Shown here piece after piece: positions 44,646-54,559 of a stretch of 64,000 bases of DNA (the first letter of the stretch is position 1; the number at the start of each line of letters is the position of its first letter). Source of the DNA: Tipula vernalis (lineage: Eukaryota; Arthropoda; Insecta; Diptera; Tipulidae). The notes beneath the pieces are model-generated. The model searched no databases. It was not told the DNA's origin and saw only the letters and a list, made by a program, of their open reading frames with translations. The DNA lies in NCBI GenBank assembly GCA_958295665.1, contig OY282558.1:328325106-328389105 (forward strand), in the 5' to 3' direction. Position numbers and translations under genes: made by a program.

Positions 44646-45758
44646 CAGCGTCATCTATGTCGACAAAGTCATCAATTCGTCGACAACGTCACCAATTCGT
44701 CGATAATAAAAACAAAACAAAAATTGTTAGGATTTTTATTTTATTTTTAAATATTTTATTATCTCTCTCATTCTCATCATAATCATACATAACTATCATA
44801 CATAATATGTAGTATATTACAAATTTCTCAGTTTCTCAGTTTTCATTAACAAGTGGCGTATATCTTGAGTCAGACTCAGACGTAAATCCGATCGTTTCTC
44901 AATGTTCCGAAACAAATTATTTAGGTATCCAGTGCCACAACCTCAGAATATCAATTTTTTTCGGCATCTAGTAAACCAGAAATTTCATCGGGAAATAATT
45001 ACTTATTTGGCAATGCTACGCTAAATAAATTAACAAGCCAAACTCTGACCAAATCACGGAAAATTACAAATTCTCGAAAACAGATGAGCGGATTTGTAGA
45101 CTGCTTTACTATAAAGACGAGGAAGAAAAGATTAATTAATTACTGGCTAAATTCTTCGGATGTAATATTCCATTTAGCGTGGTAGATTCAGAGCACTTCA
45201 AAAATTTTATCAGGGCATTACAGTCGAGCTACGTCGATAAAATACCTGGCCGACAATCACTTTCATCAAAAATGCTAAATGAATTATATGAGAAATCTGT
45301 ACCTAATATATCCGCAAATTGTAGTAAAGATTCGGTTCCGGTTATTGACGGATGGAAAAATACGGCCAATAATTCAAAACCATTGTAATAATGATCCATA
45401 ACACAACCGGTGAAAAGGCTTTCTTAAATGCGTGGGGTTTCACAACAGAGTCTGAAACAGGAGAAGCGTTGGCCGACGTTGTATTGGAATCAACTGAACT
45501 AGCTCTTGAAATGTATAAAACTTATATTTATGCCGCTGTATCAGACAATAAGATAACAATCTTAACTGTCTGACCGATGTCGTAGCCGTTTGAATATCGA
45601 AAACATTTAAATATCGAAAAATTATTTATTGTTGTCATTGTTGACATATTCGACATTGATGACATTTTATTGTTTTAAATCGTGACGTCGACAATGGCAA
45701 TTGTCGACACGTCGACAATTAAATAATTGACATGTCATTGTCGACCTCACCATCGCTG
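44646..45758 (+). mobile_element. hAT-like element, about 1.1 kb, GTCGAC-rich ends (tentative limits)
   Basis: The left end begins CAGCGTCATCTATGTCGACA. The right end is the complement of CAGCGATGGTGAGGTCGACA. Both are followed by several GTCGACA motifs in alternating orientation, as in the subterminal repeats of hAT elements. A matching 8-bp duplication was not seen, so the exact limits are uncertain. It contains the transposase fragment at 45080-45573. Confidence 0.5.
45080..45573 (+). pseudogene. hAT transposase fragment (DUF659-type)
   Basis: Reads SGFVDCFT, then in another frame LAKFFGCNIPFSVVDSEHFKNF, then LQSSYVDKIPGRQSLSSKML, PVIDGWKNTANNS, a stop at 45388, and IHNTTGEKAFLNAWGF, then TYIYAAVSDN. 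The order HFxNFxxxLxPxYxxPxR, DGWxNxxN and the final DN (first RNase-H-like aspartate) is that of DUF659/hAT proteins. The rest of the catalytic domain and the C-terminal dimerisation domain are missing. Confidence 0.7.
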
Positions 45759-45874
45759 TACAGTAGTTACTTGACGATGTAGTTGAGGAATTAAATTCCA
45801 AACAAACAATGGAGCAAATCCGAAAATTAAATGTATGTACATTTGAAATAAGAATTTAAAATATATTTTTGTTT

Positions 45875-45887
45875 AATTATTAATTTT
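45875..45887. repeat. Jockey target duplication, left copy (13 bp)
   Basis: AATTATTAATTTT. The same 13 bases follow the A tail at 50404-50416 (the A run makes the left edge ambiguous by a base or two). Confidence 0.8.
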
Positions 45888-46016
45888 TTCATAGTTGCAA
45901 TTTTGCTACCACCGAGTAAACATTTAAATAATTTAATTATTACTTGTGTGAAAAGTTGAATCAGCAGTTTAAATATTTTTTTTTTAAATATTGTGATGTG
46001 AAAAATAAGTGAAATC

Positions 46017-47555
46017 GTGATGTCCTCACCTCCGCCTCAAGTAAAAAAGGCTGGGCCAAATCTGCAGACAGCGATGTCTACAAGCGATTTGCCACCAAAC
46101 GTCACGATCCCAGATATTTTTAATAAAAATACAAAAGTGCAGCATAGTCCAAAGCGACAACAAATTTTAAATGTTCAAAAACTTACCTTACCAGGCAATT
46201 TGAATCAAAGTGAAATTATTAATTTAAATAACATTGGTGTGTTGAACCATAACGAAACTAAAAGTGCATCGTCGCCAAATATTGACGATAAAACAAACAA
46301 TGACAGTGCATCGACATCAAATGACATTAAAATAAACAGTGATGTAGGTCAGTGTTTAGTGCAAACGGGAATAGACCGGTATATTACTGTCCGATCAAAA
46401 CGAAGAAGAAGCCCTAGATCAGCGGCCAGTGCAAGCGCGAATAAATTCACTAAGCTAGCTAGCGTTGAATTAACGCATGGTAATAGGTATTCTTGCTTGG
46501 TTGTTGACGAGCCGACGCCCGAAAAAATTTCAAAAGCTGAGAAGCCGCCACCAATCTATTTGAGGGAAGAATCAAATAGAGAACTTGCTAAAACGATCGA
46601 GTTTATTACTGAAGGTGCATTTTATATTTCCGGGATCAAAAGAGGAGATATAAAAGAAACAAAAATTCAGCCGCTCAATATTGATGCTTACAGAGCGTTA
46701 ATTAAACATTTTGACCAAGTTGGTAAACATTACAACACGTATCAACTAAAGAGCCAAAAAGGATTGGTCGTTATCTTAAAAGGAATAGAGAGTTACGTGG
46801 ATGCAAACGAAATACGGGATGCTCTCGCTGAAAAAGGTTTCCAATGCAGATCTATTACCAATATTTTTAATCGGGAGAAGGTACCTCAGCCATTGTTTCG
46901 TCTGGAATTAGAACCAGACAATAAAAAAGTTAAAGGCAACCATTCAATATTTAACCTAAAATATCTACTGTACAGAAGAGTTACCATCGAGAAATCCAGG
47001 AAAAGAAATGGGCCGGTACAGTGTGTTAAGTGCCAAGAATATGGGCACACTAGAGCATATTGCACTTTGAACGATGTTTGTGTTATATGTGGTGAACTTC
47101 ATAATTCAAAGGTTTGCAATAAAGCAAAAAAGGAAGCATCAGTGAGAAAATGCAGCAACTGCGATGGAAATCACACAGCTAATTATAGAGGGTGCCCAAT
47201 TTATCTAGAATTGAAAAGGAGAATCAATCCAAAGCCGCGAGCAGAACAACGAATCCTTAATCTTCATTCTTCAGCTAGAAAAGAAGCACGACCAGAAATT
47301 CTAAACACAAACGCCCAAAATGAAAAACAGTACGCAAATGAAAACGGCAGCGTTCACCAAGGGGTTTCATACGCAAGTGTTCTTAAAGGTACCGCTCCTA
47401 AAGTTCAAGCAAGTGGAGAGGGAAACATCTCGACAGCTTTAAATAAATTGACTAATATGATGCAAAGCTTCATGGCGATGATGGAGAGAACCATGGATCT
47501 AATGATGCAGAATATGACCACGCTGATGCAGATGGTCGTAAAAAGCCAGAAATGA
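46017..47555 (+). CDS. Jockey ORF1 nucleic-acid-binding protein, 512 aa, intact
   Basis: Open from the start to a stop that overlaps the ORF2 start (ATGA). The start is given as 46017; the first codon there, GTGATG, puts the true ATG at 46020. The N-terminal 170 residues are low-complexity, Ser/Asn/Pro-rich. The middle resembles the RRM-like/PRE_C2HC region of Jockey gag (YHFxxKxxKGLVVILKGIESYVD type). Three cysteine knuckles follow at about 340-400: CVKCQEYGHTRAYC, CVICGELHNSKVC and CSNCDGNHTANYRGCPIY. The C-terminus has a Met-rich helix (about 480-505). It would coat element RNA. Shared ATGA suggests termination-reinitiation coupling to ORF2. Confidence 0.9.
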   Translation: MMSSPPPQVKKAGPNLQTAMSTSDLPPNVTIPDIFNKNTKVQHSPKRQQILNVQKLTLPGNLNQSEIINLNNIGVLNHNETKSASSPNIDDKTNNDSASTSNDIKINSDVGQCLVQTGIDRYITVRSKRRRSPRSAASASANKFTKLASVELTHGNRYSCLVVDEPTPEKISKAEKPPPIYLREESNRELAKTIEFITEGAFYISGIKRGDIKETKIQPLNIDAYRALIKHFDQVGKHYNTYQLKSQKGLVVILKGIESYVDANEIRDALAEKGFQCRSITNIFNREKVPQPLFRLELEPDNKKVKGNHSIFNLKYLLYRRVTIEKSRKRNGPVQCVKCQEYGHTRAYCTLNDVCVICGELHNSKVCNKAKKEASVRKCSNCDGNHTANYRGCPIYLELKRRINPKPRAEQRILNLHSSARKEARPEILNTNAQNEKQYANENGSVHQGVSYASVLKGTAPKVQASGEGNISTALNKLTNMMQSFMAMMERTMDLMMQNMTTLMQMVVKSQK

Positions 47556-50213
47556 CCATCATCAAAATAACCATATGAAATGCAAACGGCCTAACACAAC
47601 ATAAAGCGGAGGTACGTGCATTCCTCACTGAACACAATATTGACATAATGTTAATATCAGAAACACGCTTCACCAAAAATAGGTATTTCAAATTTAATGG
47701 GTACTCTATTTATGACACCAAGCACCCAGATGGTAAAGCACATGGGGGCACTGCTGTATTGATTAAGCGAAGATTAAAACACTACGAGCTTACGAAATAT
47801 GAGAAAGAACATATACAATCAACGAGCATCTGTCTGCAGGAGTGGTCTGGAAACTGCGTTATATCGGCAGTGTACTGCCCTCCAAAACATGCTATAAAAA
47901 AACTCCAGTTCTTGGATTATTTCAGCCAGCTGGGTAATAAATTTCTTGCGGGCAGTGATTACAACGCCAAACATACTCATTGGGGTTCCAGATTAACATC
48001 GCCGAAAGGCAAACAACTTTATGATGCTATAGAGGAACAGTCCCTGGATTATTTATCTACCGGTAACCCAACTTACTGGCCCACAGATAAAAAGAAAATT
48101 CCTGATCTAATTGACTTTTGTGTAACTAAGGGCATTCCACGTACATACGCTAAGGCCACCGATTGCTATGATCTGTCTTCTGATCACTCACCGGTAATAG
48201 TAACATTGAGTACTGATATCCTAAGGAACGAAATACCGAACCGTCTTACAAACAAGAAAACTAATTGGGATCAATATAGGAGGCTAGTCGAGCAAATGTG
48301 TCTACTTAATATTCCTCTGATCACACCAGCTGATATTGATGCGGCGGCAGAAAATCTAAAAGATGTCATGACATTATCTGCTAAAACGACTACATCCGGC
48401 ATAAGTAGTTCGGAAAAGGTAAATAAACTGTGGTAAATATACAGGAACTAATCCAGGAAAAGCGAAAAATTCGCCGACAATGGCAGCAAACAAAATCACC
48501 GTTATTGAAATGGAAATTAAATCGAGCTATTAAGGCCCTAAGATTTGCTTTGAGTGAAGAAGAAAACCAGCGCGTAAAGAACTACTTAATTGATCTCTCG
48601 GCAACCGAGAGGACAGATTATTCTTTGTGGAAGGCAACAAAAAATTTAAAAAGGCCAACAAATTCGAATCCACCGATTAGACTACCAATTGGAAATTGGG
48701 CGAGAAGTGATGAAGAAAAAGCCAATGCTTTTGCTGCTCATCTAGCAACAGTATTCGTCCCGCACGAAGAAGATAATTATTTCGTGCTACCCCAGCCAAC
48801 GGATGATGGTTTATTCTACAAACCTATAAAGTATAACTGGAAGAAAGTTAAGAATACAATTAAAACTTGCATAAGTCCGAAAAAGGCACCAGGACATGAT
48901 CTCATTACTGGAAAAATGATAAGGGAATTGCCAGATAAATGCATAAAACTAATAACATTTGTATTCAACGCGATCATGCGAACCAGTTATATTCCTCAGA
49001 AATGGAAGATATCTTTGATCACAATGATTCATAAGCCAGGGAAAAATGAAACGCAAATCTCATCATATCGTCCAATAAGTATGCTGCCCACAATCTCAAA
49101 GCTATTTGAAAAAATGTTACTAACGAAATTGAAACCGATATTAGAAGAATGGCGCGTTATTCCAGACCATCAATTTGGACTCCGAAACCAACATGGTACT
49201 ACAGAGCAAGTACACAGAATTGTAAATGCAATCAAAATCACCTTCGAGGAAAAGAAATATTGTGCTGCTGCCTTTTTGGATATCGCTCAAGCTTTTGATA
49301 AAGTTTGGCACGATGGACTAATTTACAAAATTAAAGAGCTTCTACCGAAGAAATTTCACTCAGTTTTGGGAAACTATCTTCTTCAAAGGCAATACATGGA
49401 CAAACAAAACAGCGCAACTACTTGCTTAAATGATATTAATGCAGGTGTCCCGCAAGGCAGCGTTCTAGGACCAATATTATACTTGTTGTACACAGCTGAT
49501 ATACCTGTAACCAACAAAGTATTAATTTCAACATTTGCCGATGACATGGCCATCCTGGTGTCTCACACTAATCCTGAAATTGCCTCAAATGAATTACAGA
49601 ATCATTTAAACAAGGTCGCGGACTGGCTGAAGGCATGGCGAATAAAAGTGAACGAAAACAAATCAACTCATATCACATTCACGCTAAACAAACGCACCTG
49701 CCCACCAGTGAAATTAAACGATAAAAATATTCCTCAACAAACGAAGGTAAAATACTTAGGTTTACATCTAGATAGAAGGTTAACGTGGAAAAATCATATT
49801 GAAACAAAGCGCAACCAAATAAAAATTACATTTTCCAAAATGTATTGGCTGATGGGAAGAAAATCTCAGTTGTCATTAGCTAATAAAGTTTTACTTTACA
49901 AAGCGATAATCAAACCCATATGGACATACGGTATTCAGTTATAGGGATCCACCAGCACTTCAAATTGAGAACTCCTGCAACGAACCCAAGCGAAAATACT
50001 TCGCAGTATTACCAATGCTCCTTGGTACATTCGAAATAGTAATATACATCACGATCTTGGGATTAAAACCGTTAAAGAAACTATTAAAGAATTCAGTTCG
50101 AAATATTACTCAAAACTAGAAGCACATCCCAACGAATTGGCCAGGGAGATACTAAAAGAGCCGCGATTTAGGCATCTGAGAAGAACAGATCCACTCGAAT
50201 TGATGAACCTGTG
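47552..50213 (+). pseudogene. Jockey ORF2 (AP endonuclease and reverse transcriptase), broken
   Basis: Starts ATG at 47552 as MTIIKITI, then TGA where the family has W in WNANGL: a TGG to TGA change at the first endonuclease motif. The endonuclease continues (ISETRF; SDYNAKHTHWGS; SSDHSPVIVT) to 48436, where a frameshift moves it to the 48430-49944 frame. RT motifs follow: YRPISMLPTISKLFEKM, FGLRNQHGTTEQ, AAFLDIAQAFDKVWH, VPQGSVLGPILYLLYTADIP, FADDMA (near 49540) and KYLGLHLDRRLTWK. A TAG at 49944 replaces W in GIQLWG, and another stop follows within twenty codons. The frame then reads to the end (ITNAPWYIRN; HLRRTDPLELMNL) at 50213. Few lesions, so decay is recent. Confidence 0.9.
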
Positions 50214-50449
50214 AACCTGTAAATTTAATTCGATATATACATATAAGTGTAGTCCAAATTAATTAAATTGTGAGCACTAACAATAAGTATTAACATTGGT
50301 TAAGACTTAAAATATAATAATTTTTAGCTTAAGATTTGATTACTTCTTGTGAGTTTCTTATGTAGAAAGATGCAAGAATAAAGCCATTAAAAAAAAAAAA
50401 AAAAATTATTAATTTTATTGTTGACTGAATTAAAAAAAAATTAAACACG

Positions 50450-51230
50450 GACCTGCGTTTTCACTCCAATGCGCCCACTTCCGAATTCACGTAATCTTTT
50501 ACGGCGTCTTACGGCGGGATTAACTGAAATACTGCTCGAGAATAGAAAACTTTGGTTGATTTTGTTTCGCCCAACTCCTTGTACCAGCTTTCCATTCTCA
50601 TAATAATCGGCGTAATTGGTCGGTTCGTAATTAAGCTGTTACAATTTTTTTGCCTTATCAATTCCGCAAAACATTTTCCTCTTCAGGCAAAGCCATTTTG
50701 TACAAAGAATTACAAAAGCATTTTCCACCACGCTCTACTGAGTCTGTAATTAAATACGCGTTCTTCGTGAGGTACGTATATGGCTTCAAAATTCTTTTAT
50801 GCAAGGGGAATGTATCGTCGCCGACAAAATAAAACGGAAGTTGTTTGTATATTCCTAATGCAACAGTTTCCCGGAAAAGGCATTTCATCTACTAGAACAG
50901 CTTGCCCAAATTTGACTGCACTAAATACACTAGTTACATCACCTTCACTGCTATGCGCTCCAATATCTAATTCCTAAAAAAAAAGAAACACCTTACTTTA
51001 TGGTTATAAAAAAGGGTCCCGGAATTAACTGGACATTTTAACGCAATGTGCTTAGCATGAATTGCACTGAGGCAGTTTGGAAAGATCAAATAAGGATAAA
51101 TAAGGAGGATGAATAAGAATTTACTTTATAAAGAGGTCTCTTATCGTTGTACACCGTTTTTTATTAATTGAACAGCAACGGCTGCAGTACCAACAAAAAT
51201 TATATCCACTTTTTCACTGGAATCCATTAT
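50450..51230 (-). pseudogene. Harbinger transposase remnant, middle deleted
   Basis: On the minus strand, an ATG at 51227 starts MDSSEKVDIIFVGTAAVAVQ, a start typical of PIF/Harbinger nucleases. Sequence then jumps. After an intron acceptor (T-tract then AG, about 50978) the frame reads ELDIGAHSSEGDVTSVFSAV, then PFYFVGDDTFPLHKRILKPY (GDD holds a catalytic D of the DDE_4 domain). At KPYTYLTK a frameshift follows; RVFNYRLSRAWW, the next conserved Harbinger block, appears one frame over (near 50740). The remaining C-terminus to about 50450 is decayed. The part between the first exon and LDIGAH is absent. No secure terminal repeats were found. Confidence 0.75.
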
Positions 51231-53555
51231 TTTGTGTACTTTTTATAAACTATTTAGCAATTTTGAACAATTCTTTGAAACTGTCAAAAACAATAAACTA
51301 AAAGAAACTTCATTCAAAAACAAACGAATAAAAGTCAAACAAAATCAACAAAATTTATCTCTACACAAATTTTTATGTTGACGATTTATCTGTAATACTC
51401 GTATAATGGAGACCTGCGGATACCTACTGAGCTTTAGAAAAAACGCAGTGAAAAATCTGTAGAGATAAAATAGAGACATCTGTATTCTAATACGAAAACA
51501 TCTATTTCATATAAACACATGTTAAGTGAGGGGTGCGGATCCAATCCTATCATTGAAAAAAGTAGTGTTGTGTTATCTAAAATAATGTGGGTAGGGCTCA
51601 TATTCTCCTATTATTTCGTGAGGCCCGGAAACGAAAGCTTGCCTAGGGAACCGATTTTCCTTAATCCGCTACACCCAGCAAAATTACAGTCCTTTCTGAG
51701 TGTTGTGAACGCTGGTATTAATATTATTTCACCTCGGGCTGTACATTTTATTGTAAATGAGCTACTGCTCAAAATAGAATGTGTAAGTATGAGGTGGAAA
51801 TTGTTTGAAAAAATGTAAGAGGTTTTTATGCCTATTGGAAGCAACTTCATTATTTTTTTTGTTTCGATTGCTTTGTTTCCATGTGTGCTTTTCCTTTTAA
51901 TACTAAATTATTTATAAAATACTATAAATAAATAAATAAGTATGTCTACTGCTGCCTCAGAAACAGAAGTTTCAACTGGACAAATAACGTCCAATTTCAA
52001 GCCTGAAATAAGATGAATAATTGCATCTTGCATGGAATAAAAACTTTTGAAGTTAATCCTCTGACGTATTTTAAGCAAGTAGTTGTTGAGAATTTTATTT
52101 AGAATATGCACAACAGTTATCAAGTAACCAAGAACATATTCATTTAGTGTATTTCCTTGACAAATTTACAACAACAATTGCATATAATAAATACCCGCAA
52201 GAATAACATTAACCCAAAAAAAAATTGGGTTTAATTAAACATAATTCTAATTCTTGGTTATAATACCTGCCACCAGAGTCAGATTACATATTAAATTTAT
52301 ATTTTATTTCGAAAGGTTGGCTTTTGTCAATTAAATCAAATTGGCTGTTTTCTTGGAACAAAAATAAACCCAAAATAATTCGAATTAAATTTTGGTCAAC
52401 AAAATACGCTTTGTATTGCATTTGACTAGAAGCGAGCTTGATTTATATGATATCAAAAAATTACCATAATTGATTTTTACATTGTTTTCGGGCAGAGTTA
52501 ACAAATAAATTAAACAGCAAGTATTTTGACGTACGCTAAAAAAACTACCAAAAAGTTATTTGTTTCCGCTCACATATGCAACCATGTGTTAGCTGTTGTC
52601 GAATGTTTCTTATTTAAGTTTTTGTCTAATCAAAAAGATGCGATTATTTTATTTGCACATTATCATCATTTGTTGTTGCCCGATAAGATAGTTAAATTTA
52701 GATTACACCGTTCATTGCTTTGTCTCTTCAAAGTACTTTTTTTGCTGATAATTTGGTAAGTATATGTTCTTAAATTGATTACAATTAATTCGGTCGTGAT
52801 AAATGATAAGACGTAACTAATGACAATAAATCAATGAAATTATTTATTTAAGCAAAACAAAAAATTGTAAACAAACATAACTTTTATTGATTGTTTTTAT
52901 TTTCAATTTTTATTTTTATTACTGTCTTACGATATAACGAATTCCTTAGTTAAGCCTTTCTATACGAGTACATAGACATACCGTGTTCGACAATAACAAG
53001 TTTCTGCAAATAATTTTGCGCGTGATGCACGTGAGCACAATTAACAGTATTGTACCGTGTTTTGTTTCATAGCAGTAAATGGTAAGTTAATCTCCAAAAT
53101 TTTCAACTGACATATTGACCTAATCCATGTACCATTGGACAATAAATTAACAAAGCGATGAATCTTTTTGTGGTAAAAATCAAGATAGTGATGAATCTCA
53201 ATTGGGAGATAAGCAGTAAATAAATTTTCGTAAAATATAACAAAAGTGTTTGTTACACCACTGATAAATTCACACTATTTAGTCGGCGCTATCTATATTT
53301 ATGATAAAGGCTCACAGCCAGATAAAAAATATTGACCTAGTTTTTTAATTAACTATAATTAAACGATTTGTGATACGTTATATTTTGCGTAATTTCGTAC
53401 TCCTATCTATTTATATGTGAGTTAATCATAAATTGCGTGTTAAATGTGCACCCTTTTTCGCAACAGAAAGCGAAACATATGTTCCATCTACAGCGTCAAT
53501 CAAGTTTTTATAGGCACTATTACAGCTGAATTTCAATTTTGCTATCTACAACCAT
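51231..53555. other. intergenic, no gene recognised
   Basis: AT-rich sequence. Open frames at 51519-51818 and 52526-52759 have no recognised motif. No terminal repeats or RNA genes were seen. Confidence 0.4.
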
Positions 53556-53597
53556 TGTTGCTGTGAGTGGATGCCGGGCTGGTTATTCTGCGAATTT
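53556..53597 (-). repeat. BEL-D right LTR reduced to its last 42 bases
   Basis: Reads (plus) TGTTGCTGTGAGTGGATGCC, then GGGCTGGTTATTCTGCGAAT, identical to 54387-54428, the end of the BEL-D 5' LTR. On the minus strand it directly follows gag coding sequence, so all of pol and most of the 3' LTR are deleted. Confidence 0.88.
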
Positions 53598-54058
53598 GTG
53601 AGATAATCTTTTTCATGTATCGTGGTGCAGTACAGGTCGTAGAACGACTGCCATTCAACGTAATGGACTGAAAATGGAGGAATGTTAATTTTAGGCAACT
53701 TAATTGACGGAGATGGTGAGGGTGCTTGAGACGCATTCATCGTATGATCCACTATTGATGTTAAAAACCCTTCTTGCACACTACGCCTTCTTATTAGACC
53801 ACCCAATTCGGTCATGATCGAAAAATAGCTTTCGTCCACCTCTGGCAATAACGATGCCTCCTCAGCGTCGAGCAGGAAAATTTGCCGCTCAATATCCGTG
53901 AATTGGTCGAATAAATGTTGAGCACGTTTTATCCGAATTTGAAGCGCGTCAATCGTTTCACTTGTATTTTCGTCCAGAGCTCGAACGTAAGTAAGCAACC
54001 GTGTTATGCTTCCTTTCACAGTTGACCGCATTTTTTTCATCGATGCTAACTCCGCCAT
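53598..54058 (-). pseudogene. BEL-D gag, N-terminal part, minus strand
   Basis: Open frame from 54058: MAELASMKKMRSTVKGSITR, then ERQIFLLDAEEASLLPEVDESYF. It reaches IKLPKINIPPFSVHYVEWQSF and YDLYCTTIHEKDYLT, the gag DUF1759 start. At about residue 154 it runs into LTR sequence (53597 downward), which supplies the last residues NQPGIHSQQQW. The leader and primer site lie upstream, at 54059-54384. It could make a truncated gag only. Confidence 0.88.
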
Positions 54059-54366
54059 AATTCACTATCGTTGCTTTACTCTCACTATAAACACACTTGC
54101 ACGTTATCACTAAATTTTCACTAAAACGATTCTATCACGACAATGTACACGCTAATAAGCTTCTTCGAAAATAAATCAATGTAATTTTCGATAATGATTA
54201 ATAATGATTAAAAAGAAATATAATGTTTACTAAAATACCGTTAAATTCTAACAAGCACCGTTGATGAATCTTTACGGATCGTAATCTGTCCCTGTTGGGA
54301 TGCTAATACCACAAATTTGTTATTCCGGTAGTTTTCGAATTAAATGCTGCTGCTGTCCGTTACGGT

Positions 54367-54384
54367 ATCCGGCTCGAAGGACCA
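54367..54384 (-). promoter_or_regulatory. BEL-D primer binding site, tRNA-Tyr, minus strand
   Basis: The minus strand reads TGGTCCTTCGAGCCGGAT, two bases after the LTR end (TG on the plus strand at 54387). Confidence 0.88.
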
Positions 54385-54386
54385 TA

Positions 54387-54550
54387 TGTTGCTGTGAGTG
54401 GATGCCGGGCTGGTTATTCTGCGAATTCAATTGGCACCCAGTCACTTATTTTAATTTCAATAAAACTCAGATTTTTATTTTTATTTTTAAGTAATTAAAC
54501 GATCTGTTTTATTTGATTCTCTTTTTTTAATAATTTTTTATTGCTTTATT
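54387..54550 (-). repeat. BEL-D 5' LTR, 3' portion, minus strand
   Basis: The minus-strand LTR end is fixed by the primer site. How far it extends upward is unclear, because plus-strand BEL-E coding sequence begins at about 54560. The LTR is therefore probably truncated by that junction. Confidence 0.6.
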
Positions 54551-54559
54551 TTTCAACGC

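Larger units (their letters stand above)
45888..50403 (+). mobile_element. full-length Jockey-like non-LTR retrotransposon, 4.5 kb
   Basis: Bounded by a 13-bp target duplication. It has a short 5' leader, ORF1 (46017-47555), an overlapping ORF2 (47552-50213), an AATAAA near 50370 and an A tail ending at about 50403. It is complete in structure, but ORF2 carries several stops and one frameshift. Confidence 0.88.

Noticed and set aside
50449..51425. Possible Harbinger termini (GGACCTGCG near 50453 and GAGACCTGCG near 51409)
   Set aside because: The two sequences are in direct, not inverted, orientation, so they cannot be terminal inverted repeats.
52526..52759. 77-codon frame considered as a small host gene
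   Set aside because: No recognisable motif and no splice signals that would support it.
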